From Microbacterium terricola (GTDB taxonomy: Bacteria; Actinomycetota; Actinomycetes; Actinomycetales; Microbacteriaceae): DNA of 64,000 bases. Where the stretch lies: contig NZ_AP027141.1 in assembly GCF_027943945.1 (NCBI RefSeq), positions 744,001 to 808,000 of the forward strand. The letters run 5' to 3'. The position numbers were made by a program, and so were the translations under genes. Under the pieces are notes generated by a model. That model was not told where the DNA came from, did no database searches, and saw only the letters and a program-made list of their open reading frames with translations. Below are positions 50,216 to 61,461 of the stretch, piece by piece (positions within the stretch are counted from its first letter, which is position 1; every line of letters starts with the position of its first letter).

Positions 50216-51532
50216 TCAGTCGAACATGTCGCCGAGCAGACCGCCCAGCACGACGCCGCCGAGGATGCCGGTGAGCGCGTCGCCGCCACCGCGGCCGCCG
50301 CCCCAGCCGCCGCCCTGTCCGCCCCAGCCCGGCCCCTGCGGACGCGAGGAGTCGATGTCGCGCTGAGCCAGCTGGAGCGCCTCGCTGGCCAGCTCCGCGG
50401 CACGTCGGGCGCCGTGGAAGGCGGGCTCGAGTGCGTCCTCGTCGCGGGGGAGGCGGTCGACCTCGGCGCGGGTGCGCTCGGCCTCCGCCAGGCGGGTGCG
50501 CGCGTCGGCGCCGATCCAGCCGCGGTGGCCGTTGATGACGTTGCGGGCCAGGGCGATCTGGCGGTCGGCGTCGTCGATCGCGTGGCGGATCTGCTCGGCG
50601 GTCGGCAGCGGTCGTGCGGCGCGGTCGCGCGCCTTGGCGATCGCCGCGTCCAGGCCCGAGTTCGCCTCGCGCAGGCGCGAGAGCTCCGCGAACGGGTCGA
50701 TCCGCGCACCCGCGGCCGGCAGTGCGGCCAGCGCGGCGGAGAGAGCTCCGATGGCCGTGGCCACCGCCTCGGACGCCGGTGCGTCCTTCGCGGCGACGAG
50801 GTCGCCGCGGGAGTCGTCGACCACGGCGGCGAGCGTGGACTCGGCGCGCAGAGCCTCGATCTCGAAGTCCTCGATGCCGTCGAGCACGGTCTCGGCGCGC
50901 CGCACCGCCTCGGTGGCGGTCTCGAGCGCGAGATTCGCCTCCTCGGGCCGCTCTCCGGCCCTGCGGCGCTCGGAGACGTCCGCGGAGTGCTCCGCGAAGC
51001 CGAGCAGCTGCTCGACCTCGTCGGCGCCCGCGGAGACCTTCTGCACGGCCGACTCGGCGTAGCGCGACGCGATGCGCGCCACCGCCTCTCGGGCCTCGGG
51101 GATCCGCGCGCGCAGCCGGACGGCGTCCGCGCGCACCTGCGCCAGCACCTCAGGGGCGCGCCGCACCCGTGCGATGTCCGCGGCGAGCGCCTCCGTGCGG
51201 TCGTCGAGCAGGCTCTCCGCCCACTCGCAGAGCTGCACGATGCGGGCGTTGCGGGTGCGCAGCTCTTCCGGGGTGTCGGGGATCTCGTCGTGGTTCAGCT
51301 GGTGCAGCTGGAAGGCCTCGCCGAGGTGATGGCGCACGGCGGTGAGCGCGACGCGCAGCTCTTTCGTCGCGCCGGTGCCGAGCTCCGCATCCGCGAAGGC
51401 CAGCTCGTCGGTCGTCACGCGGATGCGCTCGTCCGCCGCGACGAGCGAGGTCTTCGCGCGGCGCGCGAGGTCCTCGTCCTGCGCCTGCAGCTGTTCCTCG
51501 TCGCGCTTGCGCTTACCCCAGAATCCCGCCAT
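50216..51532 (-). CDS. Coiled-coil protein with glycine-rich hydrophobic tail
   Basis: Function unknown. The 438-residue protein starts MAGFWGKRKRDEEQLQ and is almost wholly helical and charged, with many Ala/Arg/Glu heptads up to about residue 390. It then has a low-complexity tail (GWGGQGGGWGGGRGGG) and a short hydrophobic end (LTGILGGVVLGGLLGD). The tail resembles that of actinobacterial TPM-domain proteins, but the TPM domain itself is not seen. No signal peptide is apparent. It could associate with membranes or other proteins by its tail. Single-gene minus unit, convergent with hpf. Confidence 0.7.
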   Translation of the reverse strand: MAGFWGKRKRDEEQLQAQDEDLARRAKTSLVAADERIRVTTDELAFADAELGTGATKELRVALTAVRHHLGEAFQLHQLNHDEIPDTPEELRTRNARIVQLCEWAESLLDDRTEALAADIARVRRAPEVLAQVRADAVRLRARIPEAREAVARIASRYAESAVQKVSAGADEVEQLLGFAEHSADVSERRRAGERPEEANLALETATEAVRRAETVLDGIEDFEIEALRAESTLAAVVDDSRGDLVAAKDAPASEAVATAIGALSAALAALPAAGARIDPFAELSRLREANSGLDAAIAKARDRAARPLPTAEQIRHAIDDADRQIALARNVINGHRGWIGADARTRLAEAERTRAEVDRLPRDEDALEPAFHGARRAAELASEALQLAQRDIDSSRPQGPGWGGQGGGWGGGRGGGDALTGILGGVVLGGLLGDMFD

Positions 51533-51589
51533 GGTCCGATCCTACGTGGGCCTCACCGGAGCGAGCTGTGCGCTGCCCCGGCGACCTCG

Positions 51590-53365
51590 TCAGTCGCGGT
51601 GGCGGGGCTTGCGGGGCGGGCGGTCGTCGTCGCGCGGGCGGCGGGACGGGCCGCCGGTGTCCAGTCGGATCTCGATGAGCTGACCGGAGATGCGGGTGTC
51701 GGACAGCCGGGCGAGGGTGTCGCTCGACAGGTTCGACGGCAGCTCGACGAGCGAGAAGTCCGGTCGGATCTGGATCGCGCCGAAGTCGCCGCGGCTGAGT
51801 CCACCCTCGTTCGCGAGTGCGCCGACGATCTGGCGCGGCTCGACGCGGTGGCGCTTGCCGACGGCGATGCGGTACGTCGCCATGTTCGGGTTGCTGGGGC
51901 GCTGGCGTCGCTCGCGCTGCCCGTCGCGGTCGTCACGGTCGAAGCGGCCGGGGCGGTCGCCCCGGTCGGGCCGGTCGGCGAACTCGCGCTTCGGACGGTC
52001 GGGCTCGGCGTCGAGCAGCAGCGGCGACTCGCCCTGGGCGACCACGGCGAGCGCTGCGGCCACATCGACCTCCGGCACGTCGTGGTTGCGGACGTAGTGC
52101 GCGACGATGTCGCGGAACCGGTCGATGCGCGCGGATTCGCCGAGCGCCGCGGTGATCCGGTCGTCGAAGCGGGCCAGACGGGTGACGTTGACCTCGTCGA
52201 CGCTCGGGAGCTGCATCTGGGTGAGGGGCTGGCGGGTCGCCCGCTCGATCGACGAGACGAGGTTGCGCTCGCGTGGGGTCACGAAGCTGATCGCGTCGCC
52301 GGTGCGGCCGGCCCGGCCGGTGCGGCCGATACGGTGCACATACGACTCGGTGTCGGTCGGGATGTCGAAGTTGACCACGTGCGAGATGCGCTCGACGTCG
52401 AGACCGCGGGCGGCGACGTCGGTCGCGACCAGGATGTCGAGCTTGCCCGACTTGAGCTGGTTGACCGTGCGCTCGCGCTGCACCTGGGCGATGTCGCCGT
52501 TGATGGCGGCGGCCGAGTAGCCGCGAGCGCGGAGCTTCTCGGCCACTTCCTCGGTGGCGCTCTTCGTGCGGGCGAACACGATCATGCCCTCGAAGTTCTC
52601 CACCTCGAGGATGCGGGTGAGCGCGTCGATCTTCTGCTGCCACTGCACGACGAGGTAACGCTGCGAGATCGACGCGGAGGTCGTGGTCTTGGTCTTGACC
52701 GTGATCTCTTCCGGGTCGTTCAGGTACTGCTTCGACATGCGGCGGATCGTCGCGGGCATGGTCGCCGAGAAGAGGGCGACCTGCTTGGTGTCGGGGGTGT
52801 CGGCGAGGATCGTCTCGACGTCTTCCGCGAAGCCCATCTTGAGCATCTCGTCGGCCTCGTCGAGCACGAGGTACTTCAGCTCCGACAGGTCGAGCGTGCC
52901 CTTGTCGAGGTGGTCCATGATGCGGCCGGGCGTGCCCACGATGATGTGCACGCCGCGACGGAGAGCCGACAGCTGCACGCCGTAGCCCTGCCCGCCGTAG
53001 ACGGGGAGGATGTGCACGCCGCGCAGGTGGGCGGCGTACTTCTCGAAGGCCTCGCAGACCTGGAGCGCCAGCTCGCGCGTCGGCGCCAGCACCAGCGCCT
53101 GCGGGGTCTTCTGCGACAGGTCGAGCCGGTCGAGGACGGGCAGTGCGAACGCGGCGGTCTTGCCCGTGCCCGTCTGCGCGAGGCCCACGACGTCGCGGCC
53201 GGCGAGGAGGGTGGGGATCGTCGCGGCCTGGATGGCCGACGGCGTCTCGTACCCGACGTCGCGGAGCGCCTTCAGCACCGCGTCGCCCAATCCGAGGTCG
53301 GAGAATGTGAGGGCGGCGGGCTCGCTCGGAGCCTCTGCCTCGGTGGGCGCGTCGGTTTCGGTCAC
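51590..53365 (-). CDS. deaD: DEAD-box ATP-dependent RNA helicase (DeaD/CsdA-like)
   Basis: Unwinds structured RNA, probably in ribosome assembly and mRNA turnover, especially in the cold. The 591-residue protein has all core motifs: Q motif GYETPSAIQAATIP, AQTGTGKTAA, PTRELALQV, GTPGRI, VLDEADEML, SATMP, VATDVAARGLDV and HRIGRTGRAG. After an acidic-basic linker (RPDRGDRPGRFDRDDRDG) the C-terminal DbpA-type RNA-binding domain follows (YRIAVGKRHRVEPRQIVGAL, FSLVELPSNL), ending in an Arg-rich tail. The start is a GTG. A TACCCT element ends 5 bases before it, so the message may be leaderless. Confidence 0.94.
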   Translation of the reverse strand: MTETDAPTEAEAPSEPAALTFSDLGLGDAVLKALRDVGYETPSAIQAATIPTLLAGRDVVGLAQTGTGKTAAFALPVLDRLDLSQKTPQALVLAPTRELALQVCEAFEKYAAHLRGVHILPVYGGQGYGVQLSALRRGVHIIVGTPGRIMDHLDKGTLDLSELKYLVLDEADEMLKMGFAEDVETILADTPDTKQVALFSATMPATIRRMSKQYLNDPEEITVKTKTTTSASISQRYLVVQWQQKIDALTRILEVENFEGMIVFARTKSATEEVAEKLRARGYSAAAINGDIAQVQRERTVNQLKSGKLDILVATDVAARGLDVERISHVVNFDIPTDTESYVHRIGRTGRAGRTGDAISFVTPRERNLVSSIERATRQPLTQMQLPSVDEVNVTRLARFDDRITAALGESARIDRFRDIVAHYVRNHDVPEVDVAAALAVVAQGESPLLLDAEPDRPKREFADRPDRGDRPGRFDRDDRDGQRERRQRPSNPNMATYRIAVGKRHRVEPRQIVGALANEGGLSRGDFGAIQIRPDFSLVELPSNLSSDTLARLSDTRISGQLIEIRLDTGGPSRRPRDDDRPPRKPRHRD

Positions 53366-53429
53366 AATTCAGGGTAGTGCGTCGCGCCTGTGAGACGACA
53401 GGACGCCGCCAGACGGCGCCAGGCCGTCG

Positions 53430-53534
53430 TCAGCGGGGGCGCGTGCTCTGCAGCGCGAGCTCGGTGATGTCGATGGGCTCGGTCGGCGGCAGGCTGATCG
53501 CGGCCGGATCGATCGCGGGTGCGTTCGGGGTCAT
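53430..53534 (-). CDS. 34-residue small protein
   Basis: A short open frame with an ATG at 53534 and a good ribosome-binding site (GAGAGGA about 6 bases upstream). The peptide starts MTPNAPAIDPAAISLPPTEP and ends ITELALQSTRPR. There is no signal peptide or membrane segment and no cysteine. It is Pro/Ile/Thr-rich with an acidic middle. It follows the FtsX-type permease gene by about 54 bases on the same strand and may be the last gene of the PadR-ABC operon. It could be a small regulatory or exported peptide, or a chance frame. The only support is the ribosome-binding site, the operon position and the lack of any other gene in this gap. Confidence 0.45.
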   Translation of the reverse strand: MTPNAPAIDPAAISLPPTEPIDITELALQSTRPR

Positions 53535-53588
53535 GGCTCGTCCTCTCTGATGGCTCACTGTGTATGTGTCGGACGGGGGCGGAACGTC

Positions 53589-56432
53589 TCAGGTGATCGC
53601 CGTGCGACGCGTCAGGTCAGGCTGCCGCGGCGGTGCCAGCCAGGCGGCAGCCGTGACGACGACGGGCAGGCCGATTCCGAGCACGGCGAGCCAGAGCCAG
53701 GGCAGATCCGCGAACGCGAACGAGTCAGGGTTGGCGGTCGCCAGGCCCCAGGTCGACAGCGTCCCCGCGACGGTCCCGATCACGGTGCCGATGCCCACGA
53801 TGACGGCCGCCTGCCACGCGTTCACGTTCCGACGCAGGACGCTGCCGCCGCCGATCGCGGTCAGAGTGGCGTCGTCGGGTCGCCGCTCGAACCGCGCGAG
53901 CCCGAGGGTCACGGCGCTCGCACCGAACACGAGCACCACCGTGACGCCGACGATCAGCCACAGCCAGGGATCGATCGGCTGCGGACCCGACTCGACCTGG
54001 GCGAACAGCCCGGCGTTGGCGCCGACCCGCATGTCCTGCGTGCTGGCCGCCAGCTCGTCGATCGTCCCCTGATCGAGCGGCTGCGCGTATACGGCGATCA
54101 GCTGAGACGGCACCGCGACGACGCCGAGCGATGCGGCGGTCTCCGGCGTGACGATGATGATGAACGGCTGCTGGTGACCGACGTCGACGACGGCGGCGTC
54201 GAGGGGATGGTCGACGTCCGCGGTGATCGACACCGCCTCGCCTCCGCCCCCGTTCGTCGCCATGAGCGTCTCGTAGTTCTCCGCCGTCCACTCGGTGACC
54301 ATGATGCTGCCGTCGTCGGCGAGGTACTCCTCATCGGTGACGATCGCGCCGCCGGCACGGAGGGTGCGGATCGCTGCGGCGCTCACGTCGGCGCCGAGGA
54401 CGGTGCCCACATCGTCGGCGTCGACGATCGACAGGGCGCCCGCCGCGAGGTCCCATGCCTGCAGCTCGCAGTCCGCGCAGTCGTCATAGCGCTGATGGGC
54501 CACGGCGAAGTACGGCGGACTGTCGGCGACGGCTTGTCCGGCCGTATCCGTCTCGGGCCATGCCGGCGACGACACGAGCGCGGTCGCCTGCGGTGCGGTC
54601 GGCGCGACGACGCCGTCGGCCGCGGCGATCAGCCGGGCCGAATCGTCCGTCCCGTTCTGCCACATCTGGACGACGAGGGCGTCCTCCGGAGCCTGGTACC
54701 AGTGATGGCGGGCATTCTGCGCGGCGGTGAGGGCGGTGGTCGATACGGCGAAGGATGCGGCGAACACGCAGGCTCCGATCACGGCGAACGCGGGGACGAC
54801 GCGCGACGGCGTCGCCGCAGCATCCCGTCCGGCGATGCGCGGGGCGAGCCCGAGCGGGGTCAGCACCCGCGAGATCTGCACCAGGATCCAGTGCGACGGG
54901 ATGAGCATGCCGATCTGGAACAGGAGCGGACCGAGGATCACGCCGTACAGGGCAGCGGTGAACAGCGGACTGCGCTGGTCGCCCTCATCGCCGAGGGCGA
55001 GCGTGCCGGCGATGATGAGCGCGCCGGCGATCAGGGCGCCCAGCCCGGTGAGCATGACGAGCAGTCCCCAGAGCGGACGGTTCGCGCGGAGGCGAGCGGG
55101 ACGGCGTGCGCCGCGGAGCGCGGAGAGCGTGTCGCCCTTCGTGGCCGCGCGTGCCGGAGCGATCGCGGCGATCGTGCCGACGAGCACGGCGAACACGAGG
55201 ATCGGAAGCACCAGCGCCCACGGGATCTGGAGTCCGAAGTTGCCCCAGAACGTCCCGACGGCTCCGCGGTCGGTGAGGAGCATCAGCAGCCAGGCCCCCG
55301 CGACCCCGAGCACGGCGCCGATGGCACCGCCGATCGACCCGAGCACGGTGCCCTGCAGCAGCACCACGCGGAAGACATCCGAGCGGGAGGCGCCGACGCT
55401 CGCCGCCACGGCGAGCGCCCGCTGCTGGCGACGCGCCGCCACCGAGAACGCGGCTCCCGCGAGCATCACGACGATGTAGCCGCAGATCGCGGCGATGATC
55501 CCGCCGACCAGCAGCACGGTCCACAGGGGCGTCTCCCCGTTGCCCCATTCCGATACGCGCGCATCGGCAGGGGGATCCAGGACCAGATCGCGTGCGTAGG
55601 AGACGTACCCGGCGTGGTTGAGGTCCGCGAGCTCGTCGACGTCAGGCTGCCAGTCGGCGGTGTACCAGCGGACCGCGGCGCCGTCGCCGACGAGTTCGGC
55701 TGAGGCGAGCGGCACGAAGAGCTGCTCGACCGTCTCCTGCGCGTTGGCGGCGCGCATGGTGCCGGTGATCGTCAGCGCGCGTCCGGTGTCGCTGAAGACC
55801 ACGTCGTCGCCGATCCGCGCACCCAGCCGATCGAGAGCGCCGGGGGAGACGAGCATCTGATCCGCCGAGGTGGGCGGTGCGCCGTCGATGAGCACGTACA
55901 GACCGGAGAACGCGGGATCCCAGACGTCTCCCACGGTCGCGGACAGCCAGCCGATCCCCCGCTCGGTCTCGACGCCTGCCGACGCGTACGGCATCGTCTC
56001 GAACACCGTCGTGCCGGAGGGGATGGTCTGCGGGATGCCGGTGGCGGTGGGAAGCTCCGGATTCTCCGGCAGACCCGTCTCCGCGTCGCGGGCGATCTCG
56101 TTGTTCCACGGCTGGTCCACGGCCTGCCATCGACTCGGATCCGGCCCGCCGACGACCTCGATCCACGCCTGGTTCTCGCCGAGCTCGAGGGTCACCCGCT
56201 GCTCGGGCGCCGGCACATGACTCTGCCAGAACACCGCAGCGCCGCTGAGCCCTGCGACCGGCAGGGCGACCAGGAGCGCCACGAGCGCGCTGGATCCCTT
56301 CGCCCGCGCTACCTGGCGGCGTGCCAGACGCAGGTCCGCCCGCAGGCGGGGCCACCGGCTGCTGCGCGGGCGCGCGCCATCCATCTGATGATCGGGAGGC
56401 GACGCCGTCGTGGTCTCCAGCGTCGCCGTCAT
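53589..56432 (-). CDS. FtsX/MacB-type ABC transporter permease (two-unit)
   Basis: A 947-residue permease with a cytoplasmic N-terminus and a first span (GSSALVALLVALPVAGLSGAA). A large outside domain follows, then groups of spans about 305-560 (VLLVGGIIAAICGYIVVMLAGAAFSV; IPWALVLPILVFAVLVGTIAAI; LLVMLTGLGALIAGALIIAGTLAL; VVPAFAVIGACVFAASFAV). A second outside domain and three terminal spans end the chain. It therefore holds two FtsX-like repeats in one chain, a form common in actinobacteria. The family moves lipids, lipoproteins or peptides, or acts as a mechanical signal device. Its ATG overlaps the ATPase stop (ATGA). Confidence 0.88.
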   Translation of the reverse strand: MTATLETTTASPPDHQMDGARPRSSRWPRLRADLRLARRQVARAKGSSALVALLVALPVAGLSGAAVFWQSHVPAPEQRVTLELGENQAWIEVVGGPDPSRWQAVDQPWNNEIARDAETGLPENPELPTATGIPQTIPSGTTVFETMPYASAGVETERGIGWLSATVGDVWDPAFSGLYVLIDGAPPTSADQMLVSPGALDRLGARIGDDVVFSDTGRALTITGTMRAANAQETVEQLFVPLASAELVGDGAAVRWYTADWQPDVDELADLNHAGYVSYARDLVLDPPADARVSEWGNGETPLWTVLLVGGIIAAICGYIVVMLAGAAFSVAARRQQRALAVAASVGASRSDVFRVVLLQGTVLGSIGGAIGAVLGVAGAWLLMLLTDRGAVGTFWGNFGLQIPWALVLPILVFAVLVGTIAAIAPARAATKGDTLSALRGARRPARLRANRPLWGLLVMLTGLGALIAGALIIAGTLALGDEGDQRSPLFTAALYGVILGPLLFQIGMLIPSHWILVQISRVLTPLGLAPRIAGRDAAATPSRVVPAFAVIGACVFAASFAVSTTALTAAQNARHHWYQAPEDALVVQMWQNGTDDSARLIAAADGVVAPTAPQATALVSSPAWPETDTAGQAVADSPPYFAVAHQRYDDCADCELQAWDLAAGALSIVDADDVGTVLGADVSAAAIRTLRAGGAIVTDEEYLADDGSIMVTEWTAENYETLMATNGGGGEAVSITADVDHPLDAAVVDVGHQQPFIIIVTPETAASLGVVAVPSQLIAVYAQPLDQGTIDELAASTQDMRVGANAGLFAQVESGPQPIDPWLWLIVGVTVVLVFGASAVTLGLARFERRPDDATLTAIGGGSVLRRNVNAWQAAVIVGIGTVIGTVAGTLSTWGLATANPDSFAFADLPWLWLAVLGIGLPVVVTAAAWLAPPRQPDLTRRTAIT

Positions 56433-57151
56433 CGGCGGCCACCCGCCAGCAGCGCCTCGGCGCCGTCGCGGCGGGATTCATCGACGATGCGACCGTCGCG
56501 CAGGAAGACGATCCGATCGGCCCATGCGGCGTGGCGGGCCTCGTGCGTGACCAGGATGGCGGCGGCACCCGCATCCACGCGTGCGCGCAGCACCTTCAGC
56601 ACCATCTCGCCGGTCACCGAATCGAGCGCGCCGGTCGGCTCGTCGGCGAGGATGAGGCGCCTGCCGCCGACCACGGCACGCGCGATCGCGACCCGCTGCT
56701 GCTGTCCACCGGACAGATCGTCGGGGTACGAGTCCAGCTTGTCGTCGAGACCGACCGAGGCGAGAGCATCCCGGCCCGCACGACGCGCCACCCTGGCGCG
56801 GAAGCCGTCGAGCTCGAGCGGCAGCGTCACGTTCTCCAGCGCGGTCAGGGTCGGGATGAGGTTGAAGTCCTGGAACACGAAGCCGAGCGATCGCCGGCGC
56901 AGCTGCGCGAGCTGCTTCGGCGACTGGGTGCTCAGGTGGGCGCCTTCGATGACCACCTCCCCGGTGGTCGGCGTCGCGAGCCCGCCGGCGATGGACAGCA
57001 GTGTCGATTTCCCCGAGCCGGACGCGCCCATGATCGCGACCAGCTCGCCCCGGGCGACGTCGAGGTCGACACCGGACAGTGCCGAGACCGCGGTCTCGCC
57101 GACGCCGTACTGCTGCGTGACGCCGATGAGGCGCAGGATCGCGTCGGTCAT
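56429..57151 (-). CDS. ABC transporter ATP-binding protein (MacB/LolD type)
   Basis: ATPase for the adjoining FtsX-type permease; 240 residues. Walker A is GASGSGKSTLL, the Q loop is in FVFQDFNLIP, the signature is LSGGQQQRVAIARA, Walker B is LILADEPTGALD and the switch histidine is in VTHEARHA. These match the LolD/MacB/FtsE subfamily. The ATG overlaps the PadR stop; a longer in-frame reading runs antisense through the padR gene and was not used. The padR-ATPase-permease order suggests the regulator controls its own exporter. Confidence 0.93.
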   Translation of the reverse strand: MTDAILRLIGVTQQYGVGETAVSALSGVDLDVARGELVAIMGASGSGKSTLLSIAGGLATPTTGEVVIEGAHLSTQSPKQLAQLRRRSLGFVFQDFNLIPTLTALENVTLPLELDGFRARVARRAGRDALASVGLDDKLDSYPDDLSGGQQQRVAIARAVVGGRRLILADEPTGALDSVTGEMVLKVLRARVDAGAAAILVTHEARHAAWADRIVFLRDGRIVDESRRDGAEALLAGGRR

Positions 57152-57786
57152 GCGCGCGCTCCCTGCGCGTCGTTCCGCTCGGCTCCTTCGACGACCGCGG
57201 CGCCTGCCGCAGGCCGGCCGCGCTTGGGTCGTTCGGTCGACAGCTCGAGCGCCATCGCGTGCTGCGGGTGCAGCGCCAGCCGCTGCTCGGTGTGGTCGAG
57301 CCAGCGCACCTCGGCCTCTGCCGCGAAGATCATCGAATCCACGACGAGGGACCAGGCGAGCTCCTCGGGTCCGTCCGGATTCGCGCCGGCGTACTTGGCG
57401 CGGTTGAGCGCCTGCAGCTGCGCGAGCGAGGCGCGTCGCTGCGTCTGGATGACCCCGGCGACGTCGACGCCGGGGAGGGTCGCCGCGACGGCGAGCTTGA
57501 TCGCGAGCTCGTCGCGGGTCCCGCCGCTGCGCTCGACGGGGGAGGAGAGCCATGACGCCACCTCGTCCGAGCCTGCGTCGGTGATCTGCCAGTAGACGTG
57601 GCCCTGGTCGTCGGTCTCGCCCTTCTCGACGAGACCGTCGCGCTCGAGGCGCTCGAGGGTGTTGTAGATCTGCCCGACGTTGAGCGGCCAGGTCGAGCCG
57701 GTGCGGCGGTCGAACTCCGCCCGCAGCTGGTAGCCATAGCAGGGCGCCTGGTCGAGGATCGCCAGCAGGCTCTGTCGTACCGACAT
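57148..57786 (-). CDS. PadR family transcriptional regulator
   Basis: Winged-helix repressor, 212 residues. The N-terminal domain shows VRQSLLAILDQAPCYGYQL, GQIYNTLERLERDGLVEK and the wing VYWQITDAG. A C-terminal helical dimerisation part follows (LIQTQRR-like VIQTQRRASLAQLQALNRA). A tail of about 35 residues rich in Ala, Gly and Pro ends the protein. AAGGAG precedes the ATG. It is the first gene of padR-ATPase-permease, and repeats in its upstream DNA are probable binding sites, so it likely represses this operon until a ligand, perhaps the exported compound, is bound. Confidence 0.9.
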   Translation of the reverse strand: MSVRQSLLAILDQAPCYGYQLRAEFDRRTGSTWPLNVGQIYNTLERLERDGLVEKGETDDQGHVYWQITDAGSDEVASWLSSPVERSGGTRDELAIKLAVAATLPGVDVAGVIQTQRRASLAQLQALNRAKYAGANPDGPEELAWSLVVDSMIFAAEAEVRWLDHTEQRLALHPQHAMALELSTERPKRGRPAAGAAVVEGAERNDAQGARA

Positions 57787-57800
57787 GAGAACTCCTTCGA

Positions 57801-57840
57801 ATGCATACCGAGTATGTAGTTGCCGAGTATATACATACCC
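57801..57840 (-). promoter_or_regulatory. Probable PadR operator/promoter region
   Basis: Two copies of CCGAGTAT lie at 57808-57815 and 57823-57830, exactly 15 bases apart. An inverted pair ATGTA (57814-57818) and TACAT (57832-57836) has the ATGT...ACAT character of PadR sites. The stretch is AT-rich in an otherwise GC-rich area and, read on the minus strand, contains TATACT as a -10 candidate. It begins about 15 bases before the padR start. Confidence 0.6.
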
Positions 57841-57993
57841 GGCAACCCGAAGGAATGCCGATGACGCTCCTGCACCCAGCGCACGCCAAGGTCACGGGCG
57901 GATAACATAGGCACGTATGCCCGCGGGGCGCCCGACGGCGTGCGCGGCATCGGCGAACCAGCCGACCACAGCCCGACAGTATGGAGATCCTCC

Positions 57994-60798
<2,805 letters not shown>

Positions 60799-60801
60799 CC
60801 C

Positions 60802-61260
60802 TCAGCGCACGCCCCAGTCGTAGGACTGCTTGCGCAGCTCCAGGTAGACGAACGTCTCGGACGAGGTCACACCCGGCAGGGTGCGGATCTGTCCGTTGAG
60901 CACCTGCATGAGGTCGGCGTCGGACTCGCAGACGACCTCGGCGAGGATGTCGAAGCTCCCTGCGGTCAGCACCAGGTAGATGACCGCGGGGATCTTCTCC
61001 AGCGCGTCGACGACCTCGCGGGCATCGCCCGACACGCGCAGGCCGATCATCGCCTGGCGGTGGAAGCCGACCTGCATGGGGTCGGTGACGGCGACCACCT
61101 GGATCACGCCGCTCTCCGTCAGCCGCTGCACACGCTGACGGACGGCGGCCTCGCTCAGACCGACGACCTTGGCGAGATCGGCGTACGACAGGCGCCCGTT
61201 GCGCTGCAGCTGCTCGATGATCCGCTCGGAGGTCTCGTCGAGCCGGCCGTGTGACGACAT
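60802..61260 (-). CDS. Lrp/AsnC family transcriptional regulator
   Basis: A 152-residue feast/famine-type regulator. It has an N-terminal helix-turn-helix (DETSERIIEQLQRNGRLSYA, DLAKVVGLSEAAVRQRVQRL) and a C-terminal ligand-binding RAM domain (VGFHRQAMIGLRVSGDAREV, YLVLTAGSFDILAEVVCES, FVYLELRKQSYDWGVR). The ATG at 61260 is preferred over an upstream start that would add 36 unconserved residues. It is divergent from the polyamine-type transporter genes across 201 bases, so it may regulate them; in other actinobacteria an AsnC gene beside a gabT or pot cluster is common. It converges with secA with a 3-base gap. Confidence 0.92.
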   Translation of the reverse strand: MSSHGRLDETSERIIEQLQRNGRLSYADLAKVVGLSEAAVRQRVQRLTESGVIQVVAVTDPMQVGFHRQAMIGLRVSGDAREVVDALEKIPAVIYLVLTAGSFDILAEVVCESDADLMQVLNGQIRTLPGVTSSETFVYLELRKQSYDWGVR

Positions 61261-61461
61261 GGGGGCATCTTGGCATCGCGTACGCAGAGCGGCAAGCGCG
61301 CACTGCGGATTACGCGGATGATCGGCAATCCGGATGTGGATGCGTGTGAATTGTTTGTTTCGCGCCACGGATTCCGTTGTCTGCGAGCACGGGCGTCTGG
61401 CATCATCGGATCACCTGTCGCCGCCGCGGGAACCCGACCCCGCCGATCTGGAGGAGCGTCC

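Noticed and set aside
50177..53377. A 1066-codon plus-strand frame opposite the coiled-coil and helicase genes
   Set aside because: Antisense to the intact DEAD-box gene and low in sequence sense; a shadow.
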